DNA from: Mycobacterium florentinum
GTDB lineage: Bacteria > Actinomycetota > Actinomycetes > Mycobacteriales > Mycobacteriaceae
NCBI RefSeq assembly: GCF_010730355.1
Contig: NZ_AP022576.1
Span: 2,170,001-2,234,000, forward strand
Reading direction: 5' to 3'
DNA length: 64,000 nucleotides
Under the pieces are notes generated by a model. It saw only the letters and a list, made by a program, of their open reading frames with translations, had not been told where the DNA came from and ran no database searches. The translations under genes were made by a program, and so were the position numbers. Each line of letters opens with the position of its first letter. Within the stretch, counting starts at the first letter, position 1. Positions 8,144-19,700 of this stretch are shown one piece after another.

Positions 8144-9187
8144 TCAGAGGAGCCCGAGACGCGCGGCCTCGGCAACGGCGGCCGTGCGCGAGGTGCGCCC
8201 GAGCTTGCGGCGGATGTTCGCGACATGACGATGCACTGTGTGCGGGCTCAGCACCAGGTGCTCGGCAATCTCGCGATCGTTCAGACCGCGCGCGAGGCAG
8301 CCGAGAATCTCCCGTTCGCGCGCGGAGAGTAGGACCGGCTCCGGCTTGCTCGCGTGCTGCGGCAACGGCGACGGAGGTCCCAACGCCTCACGGCATGCGC
8401 GCGCAACGGAATCCACATCGCCGTGCCACGGGAAGTGGGCGCTCCCGGGCAGCGAGATCAGCGTGGCGCCGGGGATCGCGGCCGCGACCTCGCGCCCGAG
8501 CCGGTGCGGCACGGCGCGGTCGTCGCGACGATGCACGACCAGCGTTTCAGCGCTTACGTCAGCAAGGTACGCCCGTACGTCGAGGCGATAGACGAGACCC
8601 AACAATGCGGCGGCGGCCTCGGCGGTCGCGGCTTCGCGCTGCAACCGCGCAAAGCGTTGGTGCTCCGCGGATTCGGCCGCACCGAGGAACATATTGCTGA
8701 GCAGACGGGAGCCGAGTCCCCAATGCGCGCGGACCGCCGCGACGATCGCGTCGCCCACTTCCGGTGCGGTGATCGCCGAGCCGTCGGCGTACGACCCGTA
8801 CAAGACCAACCGGTCGACGCGCTCGGGATACGTTGCGGCAAAGGCGATTGCGGTGCAGCTCCCGCAGGATCCGCCCAACAGCGATACGCGCTCGTAACCG
8901 AGTTCGTCCAGGAGCGCGCGCAGCATCGCCACTTCGCCGTCCAGGGTCAGGTCCGAATCTCGCACCGTGCGGTCAGACATGCCGACGCCGAGCCGGTCGT
9001 AGCGAACCATGGTGTATCCGCCGGCGACGCCTTCCCAGAATCGCCGGAAGCCGGCACCCTCCCAGTCGAGTTCGAGATGGCTCACCCACCACGCCGGAGC
9101 CACCAGCGGTGGGCCGTCCCCGCGGACGTCGAACGCCACGCGGCGGTCGCCAACGCGCAGGAACCGGATCTCGGACTTTGCCAGCAT
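8144..9187 (-). CDS. Alpha/beta-hydrolase fused to a LuxR-type DNA-binding domain
   Basis: A 347-aa protein with two parts. Residues about 20-275 are an alpha/beta-hydrolase with nucleophile elbow GGSCGS near 104, an acid candidate in VVHRRDDRAVP and the base His in GSAHFPWHG. Residues about 283-347 are a LuxR/GerE helix-turn-helix (LSAREREILGCLARGLNDREIAEHLVLSPHTVHRHVANI). Such fusions occur in mycobacteria and are thought to sense or hydrolyse a lipophilic signal that controls DNA binding. The gene begins 50 bp after the NRPS stop on the same strand, so a role in controlling the peptide pathway is possible but unproven. Confidence 0.88.
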   Translation of the reverse strand: MLAKSEIRFLRVGDRRVAFDVRGDGPPLVAPAWWVSHLELDWEGAGFRRFWEGVAGGYTMVRYDRLGVGMSDRTVRDSDLTLDGEVAMLRALLDELGYERVSLLGGSCGSCTAIAFAATYPERVDRLVLYGSYADGSAITAPEVGDAIVAAVRAHWGLGSRLLSNMFLGAAESAEHQRFARLQREAATAEAAAALLGLVYRLDVRAYLADVSAETLVVHRRDDRAVPHRLGREVAAAIPGATLISLPGSAHFPWHGDVDSVARACREALGPPSPLPQHASKPEPVLLSAREREILGCLARGLNDREIAEHLVLSPHTVHRHVANIRRKLGRTSRTAAVAEAARLGLL

Positions 9188-9237
9188 CGCAACGAGCGTA
9201 CGACGTTCTGGCCGGCGAAAGAACCGTTATCGAAAGG

Positions 9238-12200
9238 CTAGAGCAACCCGAGGAGTTGCAGGTCCGTGACGTATTTGACGATGATCGGCGCGGACACATG
9301 CGGGATGTCGTTGTCGGCCCCGATTTTGGCTTCCTGCACCGCGGCGCGGAATCGGTCGGTCGGCGCGGCGGACCCACGAGTGGGCACCGCAGGACGCACC
9401 TGCCGGAGGTCGCGAGACTGCAAGATCTGCAGCACCGTGTGCTTTCGCTGTCGATCGGGCAGCGCCCGCAGGCCGGTCTCAAACCGCTGCAACCATTCGT
9501 CGAAATCGTCGATGCGCTCGATGGCGTAGCCGGCCTCGATCAACCAGTCGACGTACGTGTCGAGCCCGATCCCGTCATCGTGCGGGTTCATCACGTGATA
9601 GGTCTGGAACCCGTCGACCATCTGGGCTCCTAAGGTGGCGATCGACTCGGCGACGAATTCGACGGGCAGCCCATCGAAATGGGCCCGCTGCCGGTTCCCA
9701 TTGGCATCGCGCTGGTAGAACGAACCGGGCGCAATGCCGGTGGCCACCACGCTGAGGACCATCCGCGTGACCACGTCCGAGACGTTGAGCTGGCCGACAA
9801 AACTCGTGTCGGCCAAGATCATGCCACTGCGGAACACCGAAACCGGAAGCCCGCACAAGTCGTTGGCCTCCCGCAGCAGCACCTCACCGGCCCATTTGCT
9901 ATTGGCATAACCGTTGACGGAACTGCCGTCGTTGAGTCGAGTCTTGCTGATGACCCGGATGTCGGCGGCCTCGGTGAACAACGACGGCTCAATCGGGTCG
10001 CCCACGTTGGCCGTGGACACGTAGCCGTAGGGCTTCAGTCTTGTGGTCAGCGCCAACCGAATTAGTTCGGCGGTACCCGCGACATTGGGGCCGAACAGCT
10101 CACTGTAGGGCAGCACACCGCTGACCACCGCGGCCGAATCGACTATCAAATCGACCGAGTCGGCTAGTTGCCGCCAGGTCCGTTCGTCGAGGCCCAGGCT
10201 GGCTAGGGCCTTATCCCCCGCGATGACCCGCAGATGGTCGGCGGCCAATTCCTGGAAGTGCGCCATCAGTCGCGGGTCGCCGCTATCGAAGATCTGCTCC
10301 AGCCGACGCTGAGCGTCTTCGTCGGTCTTGCCCCGGACCAGACAGATCAACGTGCCGTCGACCAGTTCGAGCTGCTCGAGCCATTGCAGCACCAGGTAGC
10401 GCCCGAGGAAGCCCGTCGCACCGGTCAATAAGACCGTCCGCACCTGCGCACTCGGGCCCGGCAGCGCGGCGGCCGCCGAAAGCGTTGCGGCGTCGATGAA
10501 TTTGTCCAGGGTGAGATCGGCGGCGTTGACCTCGGTGGGTTCGGCACCGTGCACCGTCACATAGCGCGGATCCAGGGTGTGGCGATCCACCTGCTGGCTC
10601 AGCGCGCTCACCGATGGCCCGTCGAAGAGGATGCGCACGGTGAGGTGTGTGTCGAGGGCTTTGTTGATCGCGGCGATCAGGCGCATCGCCGAAATGCTGT
10701 CCCCGCCGAGGTCGAAGAAGGAGTCGTCAACCCCGACCCGCTCGAGACCGAGTGTCTGGGCGTAGATGTCGGCCAGCGATTCCTCGACCGCGTTACTCGG
10801 GGCGCGGTACTCGCTTTCCCGGTATCGCGGTGCCGGCAAGGCGCGGGTGTCGAGTTTGCCGTTGACCGTCAACGGCAGCGCGTCGACGACGACGATCGCG
10901 GCCGGCAGCATGTAGGCCGGCAACCGCTTGGCCAGCGCGGTGCGCGCACCGGCGATGTCGACCGCCCCGGCCGCCGCTTCTATGATGTAGCCCACCAGAC
11001 GCTTGTCACCGGGGCGGTCCTCGCGCACGATTACCACCGCCTGATCCACGCCAGCCAAACCGCTTAGCGCAGCTTGGATTTCGCCCAACTCGATGCGGTA
11101 CCCGCGGATCTTGACCTGCTCGTCGGCCCGGCCCAGGTAGCGCAGCTGGCCGTCGGAACCCCAACACACCAAATCCCCGGTGCGATACATCCGCACCCCA
11201 GAAGCGAACGGACAGGCGACAAACCGCGCCGCCGTCAACCCCGCCCGGCGCAGATAGCCCAACCCCACACCGCGGCCGGCCACATACAACTCACCGACCA
11301 CCCCGGGTGGGACCGGCCGCAACCACGCGTCGAGCACGAACAACGCCGCGCCCGGTATCGGCACCCCGATGGGCACCACCCCGGCCCCGGCCTGCAGCGG
11401 CACACTGACCGTCACACACAGCGTGGTCTCGGTCGGCCCGTAGGCGTTGGTCATCACCCGCCCCGGCGCCCAACGATCCACCAATTCGACCGCGCACGGC
11501 TCCGCGGCCACCACCAAAGCCGCCGACTCCAAACCTTCCAGCGACAACGCCGATACCGCAGACGGGGTTTGATGCAGGACGGTGACTTGCTCGTCAATCA
11601 GCAAGGCCTGGAAGTCTTCTGGGAAGGCGGCCACCGACTCGGGGACGATCAGGAGCCGACTGCCATGAAGCAATGCACCCCAGATCTCTTCCACCGAAGC
11701 GTCGAACGCATAGGAGTACCACTGCGACCACACCTGCCCCGGACCCGACGGCAGACCGACATGCAACGGCTTCAACAGTTGAGTCACGTTGTGGTGAGTG
11801 GTCGCTACTCCTTTGGGCACACCCGTGGTGCCCGAGGTGTACACGATGTGGGCGACGTCATCGGCAGCGGGCACCGGCAGCGCCGCAGTGGAGTGCGTGG
11901 CGATAACGGGATCGTCGACATCAATCACCACCAGCCCGTGGCCATCAAACCGCGAAGCCAGTTCAGCGGTGCTGATCGCCGCGATCGGCGCAGCATCAGC
12001 GAGCATGAAGTCGATGCGCGAATCGGGCACCGCGGAGTCGATCGGTAGGTAGGCCGCCCCAGACTTCAGCACAGCCAAAATAGCCACGATCGCCTCGGGA
12101 GAGCGTGAAAACATCAGCGCCACACACTGACCCGGACCCGCACCCCGACCAACCAGCAAGTGCGCCAATCGATTAGACGCCTCGTCGAGCTCTCGATAGG

Positions 12201-13715
12201 TCATCGAGCGGCCCGCGCAGCTGATCGCCAACAACTCGGGCGTGCGAACCGCCTGTGCGGCAAACAATTCCGGAATCGACTCCCCGACCTCCGGCCGGGT
12301 CAACACCGCGCGGTTGCCCCAGTCGTCCAACCGCGCGATCTCACGTCCGTCGAGGAGGTCGATCGACGATAACCGCCGCAACGGATCGGCCGTCATGGCC
12401 ACCAACAGCCGCTCCAACCGATCGGCAAGTGCCCCAACGCTTTCCGCATCAAAAACATCGGTGCGGAATTCCACCGACCCACCGATCCCGGCGGGTGCAC
12501 CGTCCTCGGTCCAGCGTTCGGCCAGCGAAAACGCCAGGTCCATGCGGGCGCTCTGGGTATTTGCCTGCATCGGGATGATCTGTAGATCGCCCAAGGCCAG
12601 CCCCGCGGTGGGGTCGGTGCCCCATCCGGGCAGGTTCTGCCACACCAACCCGACCTGGACCAGCGGGTGACGGCTCATGGACCGGATCGGGTTGAGCCGC
12701 TCGACGAGCATCTCAAACGGCACGTCTTGATGTTCGAGAGCGTCCAGACTGCGAGCCCGAACCTGGGTCAATAGGTCAGCGACGGTGGGATCCCCGGCCA
12801 CTTCGACGCGCAGCACCAGCGTGTTGACGAAAAAGCCCACCAACTCGTCCAGCGCGGGATCATTACGACCGGCGATCGGAAAGCCCACCGCCACATCCGA
12901 ACTCGCGCTCATCTTCGACAGCAATACCGCGAGCGCCGCCTGGACCACCATGAAACTGGTCGCGTTGTGCTCGCGGGCCACCGCCCGTACTCGCTGCTGC
13001 AACTCCGACGGCCACTGGACCGTAACGCTCGACCCATGGAGATCGGCGACCGGCGGATAAGGCCGGTCGGTGGGCAGTGACAGCTGCTCGGGCATCCCCG
13101 CCAGTGCGTCCTGCCAATAGGCCAGCTGCGCGGAGATGGGGCTGTCGCTGTCGTCGAGATCCCCGAACTGGGTGTGCTGCCACAGCGTGTAGTCGGCGTA
13201 TTGCACCGGCAACGCGGCCCAACCGGGCGCCTGCCCCGCACACCGACTGGCATAGGCCACGCTCAGATCACCCACCAGCGGGTTCACCGACCAGCCGTCG
13301 GCGGCGATATGGTGCGCCACGGCGACAAGGACGTGTTCATCATCGGTGACCATGAAAAGCTTTGCCCGCAACGGGATCTCAGTCGCCAAGTCGAACGTGT
13401 GCCGCGCGGCTGAGTCCACCTCATTGCTCAACCGGGCCGGTGACCACCCGTCGGCATCGACCACAGCCCAGCCGAAGTCCGCTCGCTCGGGTGCCAGCAC
13501 CTCCTGGTACGGCACACCGTCACGATGCGGGAATACGGTGCGCAGCGATTCGTGCCGAGCCACCACATCGGCCAGCGCCGCGCCCAACGCATCGACATCG
13601 AGCCGCCCACGCAGCCGCAACGCCACCGCCATGTTGTACACCGGCGACGGCCCTGCAACTGGCCAAGAAACCACAACCGACTCTGGCCAAACGACAACGG
13701 AATCACCGCGGGCCG
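9238..13715 (-). other. NRPS module 4 and terminal thioester reductase: C-A-PCP-R
   Basis: The condensation domain (HHIAADG) starts just before the missing C at 13651. The adenylation domain at about 12290-10840 has [20 protein letters not shown] and NAYGPTETT; the pocket reads D-A-E-H-V-A-A-L-C-K, unassigned. The PCP Ser is in [10 protein letters not shown] near 10690. From about 10480 to the stop is a Lys2/CAR-type reductase: [16 protein letters not shown] binds NAD(P)H, and [12 protein letters not shown] supplies the Tyr/Lys pair. There is no thioesterase domain, so release should be reductive. Confidence 0.85.
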
Positions 13716-16700
13716 CTCGCCGGCCACCAACGGCGCCCGACCGCCCGCATGCACGCGAACCCGAGGCGCCAATTCCGAAATCGTTGGGGTGCCGAACAGG
13801 GTGCGCACGGCGAGGTGGGTGTCGAAAGTTTTGTTGATCGCCGCGATCAAGCGCATGGCCGATAGGGAGTCGCCGCCGAGGTCGAAGAAGGAGTCGTCGA
13901 TGCCGACGCGTTCGACGCCGAGTACTTGGGCGTAGATCCCGGCCAGGATTTCCTCGACCGCGTCGCTGGGGGCGCGGTAGTGGTCGACGTCGGAGTATTC
14001 CGGGGAGGGCAGCGCGCGGGTGTCGAGCTTGCCGTTGACCGTCAACGGCAGCGCATCCATCACGACGACCGCGACCGGCACCATATACGACGGCAGCCGC
14101 TGGGCCAGCTGGGCGCGGATCTCGGCCGGGTCCGCGGCCCCGGTCACATACCCGACCAGACGCTTATCACCCGGACGGTCCTCACGGGCGATCACCACCG
14201 CCTGATCCACGTGATCCAAACCGCTTAGCGCTGCCTGGATCTCACCAAGTTCGATGCGATACCCGCGGATCTTGACCTGCTCGTCGGCCCGCCCCACATA
14301 CCGCAGCTGCCCATCGGCACCCCAGGACACCAAATCCCCGGTCCGATACATCCGCGCCCCGGGCCCACCGAACGGACACGCCACAAACCGCGACGCCGTC
14401 AAATCCGGGCGCCCGACATAGCCGCCGGCCACCCCGGCACCGGCCACATACAACTCCCCGACCACCCCGGGCGCCACCGGGCGCAACCAGCCGTCCAGCA
14501 CGAAGAACGCCAAATGCGCCAACGGCACCCCGATCGGGCTGGTGTTGCTGTCCACATCGGCGTCCACGATCTCGCGGAACGACGCATGCACCGTCGTCTC
14601 GGTGATGCCATACATGTTGATCATCCGCGGCAATCCCGGATGATTGTGCAACCACGTCTGCAGCCGTTGCGGCTCCAACGCCTCCCCACCGAAGACCACG
14701 GTCTGCAACTTGAGCTGCTGACCCAGCTCGGGCTGCAGCGCGTCGGCGGCCTGCAGCGCGTAGAACGCCGAAGGCGTCTGGCTCAGCACGCTGACCTGTT
14801 CGCTGACCAGCAACGCATGCAGGTCTTCCGGCGAGCGGACCACGGCGTCGGGCACCACGACCACCCGGCCGCCGTGCAGCAGCGCACCCCAGATCTCCCA
14901 CACCGAATAGTCAAACGCCAACGAATGACACTGCGTCCACACCTGCCCCAGTTCCATCTCGGCGTCCAACGACTCCAACAACTGGGTCACATTGCGGTGC
15001 GTGACCGCCACACCCTTGGGCTTACCCGTGGTGCCCGAGGTGTAGATGATGTAGGCAACGTGATCGGCCGCGGGTATCGGCAATGCGGTGTTCGGTGCGG
15101 CGCCGATCGCCGGGTCCTCGACATCGAGGACCGCCACATCAGCGCCCTCCAGCCGCGCGCGCAGGTCCGCGGTGGTCAGGGCGGCGATGGGCGCGGAGTC
15201 CGACAGCATGAACTCCATCCGCGCCCCCGGATGCGCGGGATCCATCGGCAAATACGCCGCCCCCGTCTTCAGCACCGCCAGCAACGAGACGATCGCTTCG
15301 GCAGATCGGTTGAGCAGCACCGCCACCCGCTCACCCGGACCCGCCCCGCACCCGGATAGCACGTGCGCCAACCGGTTTGCGGCCTCGTCGAGTTCGCGGT
15401 AGGTCCACGACCCGTCTCCGCTGTTGACCGCCACGGCCTCCGGGGCGCGCGCGACCTGCGCGGCGAACAGTTCCGGAATCGACACCGGGGCGCTGGCGGG
15501 CAGCGTCAACACCTCCCGGTTGCCCCACTCCTGCAACCGCGCATGCTCATCACCATCAAGCAAATCAATCGACGACAACCGACGCGACGCATCAGTCGTC
15601 ATCAACACCAACACCCGCCGCAACCGCTCCACCAACGAGTCCACGGTCGCGACATCGAACACGTCGGTGCGGAATTCCACCGCCCCGCCGATCCCGGCCG
15701 GCGTGCCGTCTTCGGTCCAGCGTTCGGCGAGTGAAAAGGTCAGGTCCATGCGCGCGGTGTGAGTGTCCAGCGGCATCGGGGTGATCTGCAGATCACCCAG
15801 AGCCATCCCCGCGTCGGGGTCGTGATGCTGCCCGGGCAGGTTCTGCCACGCCAACCCGACCTGAATCAGCGGGTGACGGCTGAGGGATCGAACGGGATTG
15901 AGCCGCTCCACCAACAACTCGAACGGGACGTCCTGATGCTCATAGGCGGCCAGGCTGCGCTGACGTACCTGGTCCAACACCTCAGCGACGGTGGGATCCC
16001 CGGCCACTTCGACGCGCAGCACCAGCGTGTTGACGAAAAAGCCCACCAACTCGTCAAGAGCGGGATCATTACGACCGGCGATCGGAAAGCCCACCGCCAC
16101 ATCCGAACTCGCGCTCATCTTCGACAGCAATACCGCGAGCGCCGCCTGGACCACCATGAAACTGGTCGCGTTGTGCTCGCGGGCCACCGCCCGTACTCGC
16201 TGCTGCAACTCCGACGGCCACTCGACGGTCACGCTCGAGCCACGGAGATCGGCGACCGGCGGATAAGGCCGGTCGGTGGGCAGTGACAGCTGCTCGGGCA
16301 TCCCCGCCAGTGCGTCCTGCCAATAGGCCAGCTGCGCGGAGATGGGGCTGTCGCTGTCGTCGAGATCCCCGAACTGGGTGTGCTGCCACAGCGTGTAGTC
16401 GGCGTATTGCACCGGCAACGCGGCCCAACCGGGCGCCTGCCCCGCACACCGACTGGCATAGGCCACGCTCAGATCACCCACCAGCGGGTTCACCGACCAG
16501 CCGTCGGCGGCGATATGGTGCGCCACGGCGACAAGGACGTGTTCATCATCGGTGACCATGAAAGCTTTGCCCGCAACGGGATCTCAGTCGCCAAGTCGAA
16601 CGTGTGCCGCGCGGCTGAGTCCACCTCATTGCTCAACCGGGCCGGTGACCACCCGTCGGCATCGACCACAGCCCAGCCGAAGTCCGCTCGCTCGGGTGCC

Positions 16701-19700
16701 AGCACCTCCTGGTACGGCACACCGTCACGATGCGGGAATACGGTGCGCAGCGATTCGTGCCGAGCCACCACATCGGCCAGCGCCGCGCCCAACGCATCGA
16801 CATCGAGCCGCCCACGCAGCCGCAACGCCACCGCCATGTTGTACACCGGCGACGGCCCCTGCAACTGGCCAAGAAACCACAACCGACTCTGGCCAAACGA
16901 CAACGGAATCACCGCGGGCCGCTCGCCGGCCACCAACGGCGCCCGACCGCCCGCATGCACGCGAACCCGAGGCGCCAATTCCGAAATCGTTGGGGTGCCG
17001 AACAGGGTGCGCACGGCGAGGTGGGTGTCGAAAGTTTTGTTGATCGCCGCGATCAAGCGCATGGCCGATAGGAGTCGCCGCCGAGGTCGAAGAAGGAGTC
17101 GTCGATGCCGACGCGTTCGACGCCGAGTACTTGGGCGTAGATCCCGGCCAAGATTTCCTCGACCGCGTCGCTGGGGGCGCGGTAGTGGTCGACGTCGGAG
17201 TATTCCGGGAGGGCAGCGCGCGGGTGTCGAGCTTGCCGTTGACCGTCAACGGCAGCGCATCCATCACGACGACCGCGACCGGCACCATATACGACGGCAG
17301 CCGCTGGGCCAGCTGGGCGCGGATCTCGGCCGGGTCCGCGGCCCCGGTCACATACCCGACCAGACGCTTATCACCCGGGCGGTCCTCACGGGCGATCACC
17401 ACCGCCTGATCCACGTGATCCAAACCGCTTAGCGCTGCCTGGATCTCACCAAGTTCGATGCGATACCCGCGGATCTTGACCTGCTCGTCGGCCCGCCCCA
17501 CATACCGCAGCTGCCCATCGGCACCCCAGGACACCAAATCCCCGGTCCGATACATCCGCGCCCCGGGCCCACCGAACGGACACGCCACAAACCGCGACGC
17601 CGTCAAATCCGCCCGGCGCACATACCCCATGCCCACACCACGACCGGCCACATACAACTCCCCGACCACACCAACCGGTACCGGCCGCAACCAGGCGTCC
17701 AATACAAACAACGCCGCACCCGAAACCGGCGCACCGATCGGCACCACCCCGGTTCCCGCCTCGAGTGGCTCGCTGATCGCGACGTCCACCGTGGTCTCGG
17801 TCGGACCGTAAGCGTTGATCATTATCCGACCCGGCGCCCACCGGTCCACCAGCTCGGGCGGACATGCTTCACCGCCCACCACCAGCGCCGCAGACTCCAA
17901 ACCTTCGAGAGACAGCGCCGCCAAAGCAGAAGGGGTCTGGCTCAGGACACTGACTTGCTCGGCAATCAGCAAGGCGCGCAGGTCATCCTGGGCGCCGACC
18001 ACCGACTCCGGCAGCACCACGAGCCGCCCCCCATGCAACAACGCACCCCAGATTTCCCGGACTGAGGCATCGAATGCATAAGAATGCCACTGCGTCGATA
18101 CCTTCGCCGAACTCGGCGTTGTCAGGGCGGCATCCAGTCCCTGCATCAATTGGGTGACGTTATGGTGAGTGACCGCAACCCCTTTGGGGACACCTGTCGT
18201 TCCCGAGGTGTAAATAATATGGGCCAGGTCATCGGCGGCCGGCATCGCCGGCGCATAGCTGGGTTGGGCATCAACAACCGGGTCATTGACATCAATCACC
18301 GGCAGTTGGTGCCCGTCGAGCCGCGTTCGCAGTTCGGCAGCGCTCAACGCGGCGATCGGACGCGCATCACCAATCATGAACTCAATGCGCGCATCCGGTA
18401 CCGCAGGATCAAGTGGCAAATATGCCGCCCCCGACTTCAGTACCGCCAAAATCGCGACAATCGCCTCGGCCGACCGCGGCAGCAGCACCGCAACACACTC
18501 GCCGCGGCCAGCACCCGCAGCAATTAACAAGTGCGCCAGCCGATTAGCGGCTTGGTCTAACTCGCGGTATGTCAGCGACCGGCCCGCACAGGTTACCGCC
18601 ACCGCTTCCGAACTGCGAGACACCTGAGCAGCGAACAACTCCGGAAGCGACACCCCGACGACCGGCGCAGTCAACACCGCCCGATTACCCAACACATCCA
18701 ACCGAGCGCGCTCGCCGATATCAAGCAGATCCATCGACGACAACCGCCGCGACGAATCGGCCGTCATCGCCACCAGCACCCGCTTCAAACGATCAGCAAG
18801 AACCCCAACGCTTTCCGCATCGAAAACATCGGAGTCGTATTCGAGGCGCAGCAATAGTTCGGGGCCGGGCGTCGCTTGCAGAGTCAGTGGGTAGTGAGTG
18901 GATTCACGAGTAGTGAACTCCGTGATAGCGAGCTCGCCGAGTTCCACCGACGCCGCGGCGTCGATCGGGTAGTTCTCGTAAACGAAGAGGGTGTCAAACA
19001 ACTGGTGGTGGCCGGTGACGCGATGGATCTCGGTCAGCGCCAAGTGTTCATGGTCCAGCGTGCGCTGGTAAGCATTGTGCAGTTCGTCGAGTAGACCCGC
19101 GATTGTGGTCTGCGCGGTGACGCGTGCCCGCACCGGTACCGTGTTGATCAACAGTCCGACCATCGATTCGATCCCGGCGACGTCGGCTGTGCGCCCCGAG
19201 ACCGCGGCGCCGAACACCACGTCATGCTGTCCGGTCAGCCCCATCAGCAGCTGCGCCCAGCCGGCGCGCAAGACGGTATTGACGGTGGTGTGGTGCGTCC
19301 GGGCCAGCTGATCGAGAGCCCGAGTGATCGGCACGGACAACCGGAACGATTGCGCGCCTTGCTGTCCCAGCCGGTGCGTATGCGAGGCGCCCACCAACGT
19401 CGGCGTGTCGAATCCGGTCAGCGCCTCCGCCCAGACCGCGCGGGCGGAATCGAGATCCTGATCGGCCAGCCAGGTTACGAATCTGCGGTAGGGCACGGCC
19501 GCGGGCAGGTGCTGTTCGTTATAGACGGCAAAGATCTCGTGCAGCAGGATCGGCAGTGACGAGCCATCGAGCACGACGTGGTGGTTGGTGAGGACGAACC
19601 GGTACCGGTCAACGGCGGTTCGGACCAGCGCCGCCCGGAACACCGGCGGGTCGGCCAGCTCGCAGACCCCGGCACGTTCGCCGGCACACAACCGCTGGAG

